A model generated the notes under the pieces. It saw only the letters and a program-made list of their open reading frames with translations, did no database searches and was not told where the DNA came from. Of a stretch of 5,370 nt of DNA, positions 1 through 5,370 are shown piece after piece. Numbering within the stretch: position 1 is the stretch's first letter; each line of letters starts with the position of its first letter. The translations under genes were made by a program, and so were the position numbers. The DNA comes from Campylobacterota bacterium (lineage in GTDB: Bacteria > Campylobacterota > Campylobacteria > Campylobacterales > Sulfurovaceae): the NCBI GenBank assembly GCA_003646505.1, contig QMKT01000135.1:1-5370 (forward strand). Reading direction: 5' to 3'.

Positions 1-1149
1 CAGGTCAAGTAAGAATTTGATCTCTTTTGCATCAAAAAAACTGGTTCCACCCTTACGTTTACAAGGGATACCAAACTCTCTCAGGCTCGCTTCCACACCA
101 TCTGCAGAAGAGTTATTTCTAAAGATCACAGCTATTTGATCATTGGGTACGTGGGTCTGTTTGATACCATGTGCAATGGACTGATACTGTTCAAAAAGAT
201 CATTATACATGAGAAGTTTTGGTGGGTAACTTTTCACCACACGTCCTACTTCCAGTTTTTTAGGGTAGATGCGTTCATTTCGTTCTATGACCCGGTTTGC
301 CAAAGAGAGTATGGGTGCAGTGGAGCGGTAATTGGTCTTAAGTGTAAATACTTTTGCATTGGAATAACGTGTAGAGTAGGTAGCGATATTTTGAATGTTA
401 GCACCATTAAACGCATAGATACTCTGATCATAATCTCCCACACAGAACAAAGAATCCGGTTTTAGTGTATCAATAAGAGCACTTTGTAGAGTATTGGTGT
501 CCTGATACTCATCTACAAGTACTTCCTTAAATGGTATGATATGTTCTTCCAAATAGCTTTTCATTCTCAGCAACAGATCGTTAAACGAGGCAAAACCATA
601 GTCTATCTTCTCTTTTTCAAACTCCTCAGCAATATGCATATAGATATCCATAACAAGTTCATGTTCAGGATACTTTTCCAAAAACCATACATCAAAGCCC
701 TCTAAAGAGGCATTCTGGTAAAGGGAATACTGTTCATAGAGAAAAGTTGCAGAAAAAGGCTGCATCGTAAGATTCATACGTTCGAAATTCCGTTTTTCGT
801 AGATACTTCTAAAAAGTGTTTTGAGTTCTGAAGGCTGTTTGAGTGCCAAATTAGGATAGATCTCTTTCAACCAACGGTAAGAGACTGCATGAAAAGTACC
901 AGATTCTATTTTAGAGACAATTTTTTTTGGAAAATAACGTTCAAGTCGGGCTATCATCTCCCCAGCTGCCTTGTTGGTAAAAGTAAGCAGTAATATACTC
1001 GAAGGCTCTACACCACTATGTAAAAGATGGGCAATACGCCCAACGATTGTAGAGGTCTTTCCTGTACCCGCAGAAGCAATAATAAGGTTATGTCCTAAAG
1101 GTGCTGTAGCAGCACACAGCTGATCATCGTTAAGAGCGGAGAGTGGCAA
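1..1149 (-). CDS. uvrD: UvrD/PcrA/Rep-type ATP-dependent DNA helicase, partial (C-terminal part outside window)
   Basis: This is a superfamily 1A 3'-5' DNA helicase of the kind that unwinds DNA in nucleotide excision repair and mismatch repair and clears stalled forks. The minus frame is open from 1149 to the left edge, giving 383 residues without a stop. Visible motifs are the Q-motif (LNDDQ, residues 6-10), Walker A (ASAGTGKTST, 25-34), motif Ia (TFTNKAA, 56-62), Walker B (DEYQD, 213-217), motif III (VGDYDQSIYAFNGAN, 237-251), motif IV (NYRS, 273-276) and the GGTSFFDAKEIK segment (367-378). Family members are roughly 650-750 residues, so the C-terminal motifs V and VI lie outside. The start is inferred as TTG at 1149-1147. 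It is the only usual start codon ahead of the Q-motif, and the first in-frame ATG (residue 65) falls after Walker A. The TTG abuts the TAA of the upstream gene in the same frame, with no clear ribosome binding site, which suggests coupled reinitiation. Family assignment is very secure. The uvrD symbol rather than pcrA or rep is a convention. Confidence 0.95.
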   Translation of the reverse strand, partial: MPLSALNDDQLCAATAPLGHNLIIASAGTGKTSTIVGRIAHLLHSGVEPSSILLLTFTNKAAGEMIARLERYFPKKIVSKIESGTFHAVSYRWLKEIYPNLALKQPSELKTLFRSIYEKRNFERMNLTMQPFSATFLYEQYSLYQNASLEGFDVWFLEKYPEHELVMDIYMHIAEEFEKEKIDYGFASFNDLLLRMKSYLEEHIIPFKEVLVDEYQDTNTLQSALIDTLKPDSLFCVGDYDQSIYAFNGANIQNIATYSTRYSNAKVFTLKTNYRSTAPILSLANRVIERNERIYPKKLEVGRVVKSYPPKLLMYNDLFEQYQSIAHGIKQTHVPNDQIAVIFRNNSSADGVEASLREFGIPCKRKGGTSFFDAKEIKFLLDL

Positions 1150-1488
1150 TTAGTGCTGACCGAGAATGTAGTAAGTGTTTTTGTTCTCTACTTTTTTGAG
1201 TTCGAGTTTATATTTCTCTGCCCAGTGTTTCACTAATGAAGTAAAAGCAGAAAGGTTATCTGCAGAACTGTCCTCTTCACATTTGATTTTCAAGTGATCT
1301 TCGGAGTTTGACATCGCTATAAAACCTTTTTCTACGGCTAAGGCATGGCTGAAAGAAGGAATATGTTGAGAAAAACGCTCCAAACCATCTGTATTTGAGA
1401 TGATATCATTGATTTGCTTAAGTGTCTGTTCACTTTTTGTATAGCCAAGTTGAACTAAAAGTGCTTCTGGTGTAAGATTGATATGCAT
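1150..1488 (-). CDS. Uncharacterised 112-residue protein encoded directly ahead of the helicase
   Basis: I do not recognise this family. The ORF encodes a small soluble protein with no signal peptide or membrane segment. The N-terminal half looks helical (residues about 6-35, LTPEALLVQLGYTKSEQ onward). The C-terminal half looks mixed: an acidic patch around CEEDSSAD (70-77), a helix-like segment SAFTSLVKHWAEKYKLELKK (80-99), and a final strand NTYYILGQH. One cysteine lies at residue 70. The ATG at 1488 is supported by an AGGA five bases upstream (1494-1497) and by an extended -10-like box further upstream. The TAA at 1152-1150 is followed at once, in the same frame, by the TTG start of the helicase, so the two are almost certainly cotranscribed and probably translationally coupled. 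A role linked to the helicase is only an inference from position. The coding call rests on the ribosome binding site, gene-like composition and tight packing. Confidence 0.8.
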   Translation of the reverse strand: MHINLTPEALLVQLGYTKSEQTLKQINDIISNTDGLERFSQHIPSFSHALAVEKGFIAMSNSEDHLKIKCEEDSSADNLSAFTSLVKHWAEKYKLELKKVENKNTYYILGQH

Positions 1489-1493
1489 TGCTA

Positions 1494-1524
1494 TCCTAAG
1501 TAGTAAAATTAGAAGTAGATTGTA
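1494..1524 (-). promoter_or_regulatory. Candidate promoter and ribosome binding site of the 112-residue gene / helicase unit
   Basis: Read on the minus strand, TGTTACAAT (TACAAT at 1524-1519) is an extended -10-like box, matching TATAAT at five of six positions with the TGn extension. It would place the RNA start near 1512, about 24 bases before the ATG at 1488. A Shine-Dalgarno AGGA lies at 1497-1494. No convincing -35 box is visible, which is usual in the inferred phylum. The box sits in the 76-base gap after the 189-residue gene, so the downstream pair could be transcribed both from here and by read-through. Confidence 0.45.
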
Positions 1525-1555
1525 ACAAATTATTTATTTAAAGGAGTAGAAAATA

Positions 1556-1575
1556 CACTAAATTTTAAAATAGTG
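1556..1575 (-). terminator. Weak hairpin at the end of the 189-residue gene
   Basis: CACTA at 1556-1560 and TAGTG at 1571-1575 form a five-base inverted repeat around an AT-only loop that contains the TAA stop at 1567-1565. On the minus strand it is followed by TATTTTC, a modest T-rich stretch. The stem is short and contains little GC, so at most partial termination is expected. It may equally be chance in AT-rich DNA. Confidence 0.2.
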
Positions 1576-2134
1576 CACTTGAAGGTGTGTCAACTTTTGC
1601 GATAAGATCTTTATAGTGCGCAACATTCTGAAATGCTTTTTCATAACGCCAGCGTAAAACAAATTCTATGATCTCATTTTTTAAGGCAACATCTAAAGTC
1701 TCTGCTTTACCAAAGTATCCCAAAGAGATGTTTTTTGCTTTTTTCTTACCGTTTTTATCTGGCTCATAGGTAATGGCAATAACTTGAATATATTTACCTT
1801 CGCGAACTTTGCCAAAGTCATCTTCTTTCAATCCGATACCTGAAAGGTTCATCGCTTTATATATAAATATATTATCAAATTCAGGGGACTTTTCAAATAT
1901 TTTCAGTTTTACATACAGTTGTTTTACCCGTATAGTATTTTCTTCACGAATGCTATCATTGCTTATTTTTAAATCTTTAACAGGCTTTTCAAGAGGTTTT
2001 TCAAGAGGTTTTTTTTCAACACTTTTTACGACTTCTTTTACCGGAGTTACAACAGGTTGAACTTTCTCTTTCTGCTCTAATTTATCTTCCAAACGGCTAG
2101 TAAGTGCTTTTAATTTATCTAGACTACTCGACAT
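1565..2134 (-). CDS. Uncharacterised 189-residue protein with lysine/proline-rich linker
   Basis: I do not recognise this family. Three parts can be seen. Residues about 1-24 form a charged, coiled-coil-like helix (LDKLKALTSRLEDKLEQKEK). Residues about 25-56 form a Lys/Pro/Glu/Val-rich linker containing the tandem unit KPLE-KPLE-KPVK (42-53). Residues about 65-189 look like a globular alpha/beta region, with strands around IRVKQLYVKLKIF and YIQVIAITYEP and C-terminal helices around ALKNEIIEFVLRWRYEKAF. There is no signal peptide, membrane segment or cysteine, so it is probably cytoplasmic. The ATG at 2134 is preceded by AAGGGAAGAGA, a plausible ribosome binding site. It is the first gene of the leftward unit and is divergent from murA. 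The plus-strand ORF at 1809-2060 is only the antisense of its linker. The layout of helix, flexible linker and domain could suit an adaptor or scaffold, but this is speculation. Confidence 0.82.
   Translation of the reverse strand: MSSSLDKLKALTSRLEDKLEQKEKVQPVVTPVKEVVKSVEKKPLEKPLEKPVKDLKISNDSIREENTIRVKQLYVKLKIFEKSPEFDNIFIYKAMNLSGIGLKEDDFGKVREGKYIQVIAITYEPDKNGKKKAKNISLGYFGKAETLDVALKNEIIEFVLRWRYEKAFQNVAHYKDLIAKVDTPSSALF
1978..2013. repeat. 12-bp coding tandem repeat (two perfect copies plus one degenerate copy)
   Basis: CAAGAGGTTTTT occurs at 1990-2001 and again at 2002-2013. A degenerate copy, TAACAGGCTTTT, precedes it at 1978-1989. The repeat lies inside the linker of the 189-residue protein and encodes the KPLE/KPLE/KPVK units. 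It is immediately followed by a T run that makes eight consecutive T (2009-2016). Being a multiple of three, loss or gain of a unit would keep the reading frame. Slippage in the T run would not. Confidence 0.85.
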
Positions 2135-2204
2135 TCTCTTCCCTTAAAATGGAGCATACAGCCCTATTTGAGTATATATTAAGTAATATAATACATCAGA
2201 TTTA

Positions 2205-2226
2205 ATTATAGTATCATTAAATTATA
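2205..2226 (-). promoter_or_regulatory. Candidate -10 boxes for the 189-residue gene
   Basis: Two perfect TATAAT boxes are read on the minus strand, at 2210-2205 and 2226-2221. Each is embedded in a direct repeat of AATTATAGT on the plus strand (2204-2212 and 2220-2228), spaced 16 bases apart. Either could start a leader of about 60-80 bases to the ATG at 2134. No consensus -35 is seen at the usual spacing. In DNA this AT-rich, TATAAT matches arise by chance, so support is moderate only. Confidence 0.4.
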
Positions 2227-2238
2227 GTGAATAATATC

Positions 2239-2274
2239 AATTTTTCTATTTTTTAATGTTAAAATAGAAAAATT
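2239..2274. repeat. Perfect 14-bp inverted repeat in the divergent intergenic region
   Basis: AATTTTTCTATTTT (2239-2252) is exactly mirrored as AAAATAGAAAAATT (2261-2274) around an eight-base loop, TTAATGTT. It lies between the candidate leftward -10 boxes and the candidate murA -10 boxes, so it is placed to act as an operator or structural element for both directions. It does not follow a gene on either strand, which argues against a terminator. Which protein, if any, binds it cannot be told from the sequence. Confidence 0.8.
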
Positions 2275-2290
2275 TATTAATATTTTTTAG

Positions 2291-2369
2291 TATAAAATAC
2301 TCTATGCTACTCTTATTTAGGGCATATCTAATAGATTTTTAGATAAAATCTAACTATATTATATGAGGA
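2291..2369 (+). promoter_or_regulatory. murA promoter region with ribosome binding site
   Basis: Candidate -10 boxes are TATAAA/TAAAAT within TATAAAAT (2291-2298) and TAAAAT (2344-2349). Each is preceded by a T-rich run (2283-2288 and 2336-2340), the pattern reported for vegetative promoters in Campylobacter-type bacteria. The nearer box would give a leader of roughly 20 bases and sits inside an 8-bp inverted repeat. A clear Shine-Dalgarno GAGGA at 2365-2369 lies seven bases before the murA ATG and fixes that start. Confidence 0.5.
2332..2352. repeat. 8-bp inverted repeat over a candidate murA -10 box
   Basis: TAGATTTT (2332-2339) is mirrored by AAAATCTA (2345-2352) around a five-base spacer, TAGAT. 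The right arm overlaps the TAAAAT box at 2344-2349. It could be a repressor site or a leader hairpin, but an 8-bp AT-rich palindrome also has an appreciable chance of arising randomly. Confidence 0.5.
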
Positions 2370-2376
2370 TGAATAA

Positions 2377-3645
2377 ATGGATTATTTAGAAATTGTTGGT
2401 GGGAAAAAATTAAGTGGTAATGTAAAAATAAGTGGTGCAAAAAATGCAGCCCTTCCTATAATTGCTGCTACTATATTGAGTGACAAGGAAGTTACTCTGA
2501 CTAATTTACCTAACGTTGTAGATATTCGGACTCTGCTAAAATTGCTTACTATGCTTGGTGGAAAAGTTGACCATGAAGATACTGTTGCACATATCAACAA
2601 CGGAAGTATTACTTCAACCAAAGCGGTCTATGAGATCGTTTCACAAATGAGAGCATCCATTTTGGTACTGGGTCCCCTGCTTGCAAGATTTGGTGAATGT
2701 GAAGTCTCTTTACCTGGTGGTTGTGCCATTGGACAGCGCCCTATTGACTTACACCTCAAAGCTCTTGAAGCTATGGGTGCCCATATAGAGATCAAAGGAG
2801 GATATGTACGTGCAGAAGCACCCAATGGACTTCATGGAGCAAAGATAATCTTCGACAAGATCACCGTAGGTGGAACTGAAAATATTGTCATGGCTGCAGC
2901 GTTAGCCAATGGGACTACAACCATTGTTAATGCAGCAAAAGAGCCTGAAGTAGTACAACTGTGCGAAATGATAGCTGATGCAGGTGTGAAGATCGAAGGC
3001 ATAGGTACCAATGAACTCACCATCGAAGGAACCAATGGAGAACCGCTGTCATTTAATACAATTGAGATCATTCCTGACCGTATAGAGGCAGGAACTTACC
3101 TCTGTGCTGGAGCGATCACTCATTCAACCATTACCTTGGATAAGATAAATCCTCAACATCTCAGAGCATCTGTTGATAAATTGGAATCCATGGGATGTAC
3201 CTTTGATCTGCAAGAATCGAGTATGACCATCCATCCTGCAAAAGATCTCAAACCTGTCAATCTCATTACCATGGAGTATCCAGGTTTTCCTACAGATATG
3301 CAGGCACAGTTCATGGCTTTAGCTGTGATGGCAAAGGGCGAAAGTCTCATAGAAGAACGTCTTTTTGAAAACCGTTTTATGCATGTAAGTGAACTTAACC
3401 GTTTAGGCGCAGACATTTGGCTCAAGGGGAGTACTGCGGCCGTAAAAGGTATAGAAACACTTTATGGTGCAGATGTCATGGCTACAGACCTTAGAGCAAG
3501 CTCTGCACTCGTTCTAGCTGCTATGGTAGCAGAAGGTACAAGCAAGGTAAGACGTATTTACCACTTAGATCGAGGGTATGATAATTTGGAGGGGAAACTC
3601 TCTGCACTGGGTGCAGATATTGTAAGAAAGAAAGAGAGTCACTAA
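2377..3645 (+). CDS. murA: UDP-N-acetylglucosamine 1-carboxyvinyltransferase (MurA)
   Basis: MurA transfers enolpyruvate from phosphoenolpyruvate to UDP-N-acetylglucosamine, the first committed cytoplasmic step of peptidoglycan synthesis, and is the target of fosfomycin. The ORF is 422 residues, the usual family length, and looks complete. Recognisable features are [16 protein letters not shown] near the N-terminus (Lys22 and Asn23, the substrate-binding pair), the active-site loop [16 protein letters not shown] with catalytic Cys116 (Cys115 in E. coli), [11 protein letters not shown] with Asp307 (Asp305 in E. coli), and the C-terminal [12 protein letters not shown] and [14 protein letters not shown] segments with Arg399 (Arg397 in E. 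coli). The loop carries Cys rather than the Asp found in intrinsically fosfomycin-resistant MurA proteins, so the drug's target residue is present. The ATG has a good GAGGA seven bases upstream. It is divergent from the leftward helicase unit and convergent with the metallopeptidase unit, so it probably forms its own transcript. The minus-strand ORFs inside it are antisense shadows. Confidence 0.98.
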   Translation: MDYLEIVGGKKLSGNVKISGAKNAALPIIAATILSDKEVTLTNLPNVVDIRTLLKLLTMLGGKVDHEDTVAHINNGSITSTKAVYEIVSQMRASILVLGPLLARFGECEVSLPGGCAIGQRPIDLHLKALEAMGAHIEIKGGYVRAEAPNGLHGAKIIFDKITVGGTENIVMAAALANGTTTIVNAAKEPEVVQLCEMIADAGVKIEGIGTNELTIEGTNGEPLSFNTIEIIPDRIEAGTYLCAGAITHSTITLDKINPQHLRASVDKLESMGCTFDLQESSMTIHPAKDLKPVNLITMEYPGFPTDMQAQFMALAVMAKGESLIEERLFENRFMHVSELNRLGADIWLKGSTAAVKGIETLYGADVMATDLRASSALVLAAMVAEGTSKVRRIYHLDRGYDNLEGKLSALGADIVRKKESH

Positions 3646-3666
3646 CACGTAGTGATGCTCTTATTT
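3636..3666. terminator. Probable bidirectional terminator between convergent murA and the exported-protein gene
   Basis: TCACTA (3639-3644) pairs with TAGTGA (3650-3655) around loop ACACG. The stem can extend by GAG (3636-3638) with CTC (3658-3660) across a two-base bulge. On the plus strand it is followed by TTATTT. On the minus strand the hairpin is followed by a long pyrimidine, T-rich run (complement of 3621-3635). The murA TAA (3643-3645) lies in the stem/loop, and the opposite gene's TAA is at 3663-3661, so one element can end both transcripts. Confidence 0.6.
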
Positions 3667-4185
3667 AATGATCGTCTCTTCTGCTGAGAAGACAGTGATA
3701 TTTTCTCCACTCTTCATTTTTTCAATATTTACTTTGTTTTTTCTAAGTGTTCCGTTACCCACATAAACAGGGACTGCAAAGGATCTCATACCTTTGCCTT
3801 TTATCGTTACCATCACACGAACATAATACAAACCGTCTTCATCTGCTGATACTTCCAAATGTAAGGGATACTCTTTTTCTTCACTAAGATCAAAAGAAAA
3901 ATGTTTATCTATAGTTGTGATCTCATTAAGGTCTTTATCTACTTTGACTTTTACTTTCATCGTACCTGTTGTGGCACTTGATGTAAGGTTAATATCTACA
4001 TTAGTCACATCTCCCACAGCTACATGTTCAGAGCTATAGCTGATCTCAACAGGCGCACCCGGCTTAGCGTACTGCCCCACACTTGTTCCTTTGAGCACTA
4101 AAGGTTTATCGATATTTCCACTCAAAGCCATAGCCGATGTTCCCAACAATAGTGATGATATCAAGAATATGTTAAATATTTTCAT
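3661..4185 (-). CDS. Small exported beta-rich protein of unknown function, paired with the metallopeptidase
   Basis: I cannot assign a named family. Residues 1-20 are a typical Sec signal peptide (MKIFNIFLISSLLLGTSAMA) ending in AMA, a good signal peptidase I site. There is no lipobox cysteine, and the mature protein has no cysteine. The mature part of about 154 residues is rich in alternating beta-strand patterns (PVEISYSSEHVAVGD, VDINLTSS, TMKVKVKVDKDL, YYVRVMVTIKGKG, RSFAVPVYVG), suggesting one immunoglobulin-like or similar beta-sandwich domain in the periplasm or outside the cell. This fold is inferred by eye. The start is set at 4185 because AGGA (4197-4194) lies eight bases before that ATG. 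The in-frame ATG at 4191 would add two residues but sits only two bases from the same AGGA. The gene begins 16 bp after the metallopeptidase stop, so they form an operon. A role as inhibitor, chaperone or adaptor of the protease is an inference from position. Confidence 0.88.
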   Translation of the reverse strand: MKIFNIFLISSLLLGTSAMALSGNIDKPLVLKGTSVGQYAKPGAPVEISYSSEHVAVGDVTNVDINLTSSATTGTMKVKVKVDKDLNEITTIDKHFSFDLSEEKEYPLHLEVSADEDGLYYVRVMVTIKGKGMRSFAVPVYVGNGTLRKNKVNIEKMKSGENITVFSAEETIIK

Positions 4186-4193
4186 GTTCATTT

Positions 4194-4197
4194 TCCT
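4194..4197 (-). promoter_or_regulatory. Ribosome binding site that favours the ATG at 4185
   Basis: Minus-strand AAAAGGAAA lies in the 16-base gap between the two genes. AGGA is eight bases from the ATG at 4185 but only two from the in-frame ATG at 4191, so spacing favours the downstream start. It also shows that the second gene has its own initiation site. Confidence 0.6.
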
Positions 4198-4201
4198 TTT
4201 A

Positions 4202-5370
4202 TTAATTTACAGTAACATCGAAACAAGCACCTGAGATATTTTTAAAATCTGAAATATCTAATTTATAACTCTCTTTATCTAAATTTATAGTCTTCTCTTC
4301 AATGTTATCATCCCCACGAATCCCCCCTAATAGCAAAGAAGCATTATACAGTAGAAAATCTGGGTCGGTAATAGATATTCCACTGCTTTTTCTCACAGTA
4401 ATTGTATACTCACCTGAGATATCAATATTAAACTTTATATATTTATGATTTCCTAATTTATTTGAAGTCCCATATGTATAGGTGGGACATACATTTACGG
4501 TACTTCCTATATTCAAACTAACATAGGTTGGTAATTCAGAAGCAAGATTTGTTCGCCCTACTCCATAGATATCTGTAATGGGAGCAATAGATTCACTTGA
4601 AACAATACTATCTATCTCAACTGTGTCTCCACTATTTTCAGCCTTAAATGATGTAATAAAACTAAAAATACTTGTAAAAGCCGGCGTTGTTTTTTGGGTA
4701 CCAGTAAAAATACTATGTAAAGGAGAGAAACCATAACTCAAAGTATCACTTCCATCACTGTTGTCATCATACAGATCATACAATATACGCTGTACAGATG
4801 CTTCACTGTACCAACCTGGATATTCTGTAGGATTATTAGGATCATCTATTTCAACATTAAAAACAAAACTATTACTTTGTCTAGTTCCATGTGTATCAAA
4901 ATAAACAGGTTCATCAAGAACCATACCCGAAAAGGCATTACCAAAACCTTCACTAAATGCAACTCGAATATCAAGTAACATTCCAGGACCGTGAGAACCA
5001 CCTATGCTATCCGAACGTGAGAGTTTATCTTCATAATAGTGTCCCCACTCATGGGTAATGACATGATCATCATACTCATCTGTGTCACTATCTGCATCTC
5101 CCAAAATAAATAGATTTCCATCTCTATAATGAGATGTTAAGATCTGACCACTTGATGGATCATAATTTACTGAAGAAACATTATGTGTTGACCAGTTTAT
5201 AAGTAAAGGAGGAAAAACTGTATCTGTATTTGCAGAGAGAACTATTTCTATAGATTTATATACATTATCCAAAATGGCAAAAGGAGCAGCCACTCTGCCT
5301 GAACTATAGCTGCTTACATCCCAACCAGATGAGGCATTTAAATTACGTGTGGTATCACTTGTACCGGTGG
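4202..5370 (-). CDS. Secreted-type HEXXH zinc metallopeptidase (gluzincin-like) with C-terminal PPC-like domain, partial (N-terminus outside window)
   Basis: The frame is open from the TAA at 4204-4202 to the right edge, giving 388 residues with the start outside. The GTG at 5293 is not a convincing start, because 25 more in-frame codons lie upstream without a stop (including SSGWDVSSYSSGR) and no signal peptide is seen. The core is VITHEWGHYYED (HEWGH at visible residues 106-110, DNA 5053-5039), an HEXXH zinc site. It is followed 30 residues after the second His by AFSEGFGNAFSGM, whose Glu140 is a likely third zinc ligand, as in gluzincins such as the M4/M36 thermolysin/fungalysin group. Before it is an acidic stretch, GDADSDTDEYDD, possibly calcium binding. 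Residues about 305-375 (KYIKFNIDISGEYTITV through INLDKESYKLDIS) resemble a bacterial pre-peptidase C-terminal (PPC) beta-sandwich. Cys294 and Cys382 could form a disulfide, in keeping with an extracytoplasmic location. The substrate and exact family are unknown. It is followed at 16 bp by an exported small protein. Confidence 0.88.
   Translation of the reverse strand, partial: TGTSDTTRNLNASSGWDVSSYSSGRVAAPFAILDNVYKSIEIVLSANTDTVFPPLLINWSTHNVSSVNYDPSSGQILTSHYRDGNLFILGDADSDTDEYDDHVITHEWGHYYEDKLSRSDSIGGSHGPGMLLDIRVAFSEGFGNAFSGMVLDEPVYFDTHGTRQSNSFVFNVEIDDPNNPTEYPGWYSEASVQRILYDLYDDNSDGSDTLSYGFSPLHSIFTGTQKTTPAFTSIFSFITSFKAENSGDTVEIDSIVSSESIAPITDIYGVGRTNLASELPTYVSLNIGSTVNVCPTYTYGTSNKLGNHKYIKFNIDISGEYTITVRKSSGISITDPDFLLYNASLLLGGIRGDDNIEEKTINLDKESYKLDISDFKNISGACFDVTVN

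Noticed and set aside
136..465. 109-residue plus-strand ORF
   Set aside because: It is antisense to the helicase segment carrying Walker B, motif III and motif IV; no ribosome binding site or recognisable protein features.
921..928. Eight-T run inside the helicase as a possible frameshift or phase-variable tract
   Set aside because: The reading frame and conserved motifs continue intact on both sides; the run encodes an ordinary Pro-Lys-Lys-Ile stretch.
1..1149. Helicase as a pseudogene because no complete ATG-started ORF is seen
   Set aside because: It lacks a stop only because the window cuts it, and a TTG start restores a full N-terminus; no internal stop or frameshift was found over 383 codons.
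1809..2060. 83-residue plus-strand ORF with Ser/Phe/Gly-rich composition
   Set aside because: It is the reverse complement of the 189-residue gene, and its odd composition (repeated GFSRGF) simply mirrors the Lys/Pro linker repeat.
2239..2274. The 14-bp inverted repeat as a transcription terminator
   Set aside because: Both flanking genes point away from it, so no transcript ends here; the stem is almost entirely AT.
2382..3425. Four minus-strand ORFs within murA
   Set aside because: All are shadows opposite a complete, motif-bearing murA.
5291..5293. GTG at 5293 as the start of the metallopeptidase
   Set aside because: The same frame stays open for 25 more codons to the window edge with protein-like sequence, and no signal peptide or clear ribosome binding site follows from this start, so the gene is treated as 5'-truncated by the window.

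Overview
The window is AT-rich bacterial chromosomal DNA with compact gene packing. MurA and the UvrD-type helicase are of the kind seen in Campylobacterota (Sulfurovum/Sulfurimonas-like). Promoters with good -10 boxes but no clear -35, plus T-rich upstream stretches, fit that phylum. This placement is inference from protein and promoter style; no database search was run.

Layout. (1) Positions 1-2134, minus strand: a probable transcription unit reading right to left. It holds a 189-residue uncharacterised protein, a 112-residue uncharacterised protein, and a UvrD/PcrA-type DNA helicase whose C-terminal half lies beyond the left edge. The helicase is missed by a simple ATG-based gene call. It appears to start at a TTG directly after the TAA of the 112-residue gene, in the same frame. 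(2) Positions 2135-2376: a divergent, very AT-rich regulatory region with promoter-like boxes for both sides, a perfect 14-bp inverted repeat and a second 8-bp inverted repeat over a candidate murA -10 box. (3) Positions 2377-3645, plus strand: complete murA, the first committed enzyme of peptidoglycan synthesis. (4) Positions 3636-3666: a small hairpin overlapping the murA stop codon, suited to act as a bidirectional terminator for the two convergent units. (5) Positions 3661-5370, minus strand: a two-gene unit. It holds a large secreted-type zinc metallopeptidase (HEWGH plus a downstream SEG glutamate, then a beta-rich PPC-like C-terminal domain; its N-terminus lies beyond the right edge) and, 16 bp downstream, a small exported beta-rich protein of unknown function.

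The helicase and murA are housekeeping genes. The least described content is the metallopeptidase with its small exported partner, which looks like a secreted two-protein module, and the two unknown genes transcribed ahead of the helicase. I see no tRNA, rRNA, CRISPR array, insertion sequence or prophage gene in the window.
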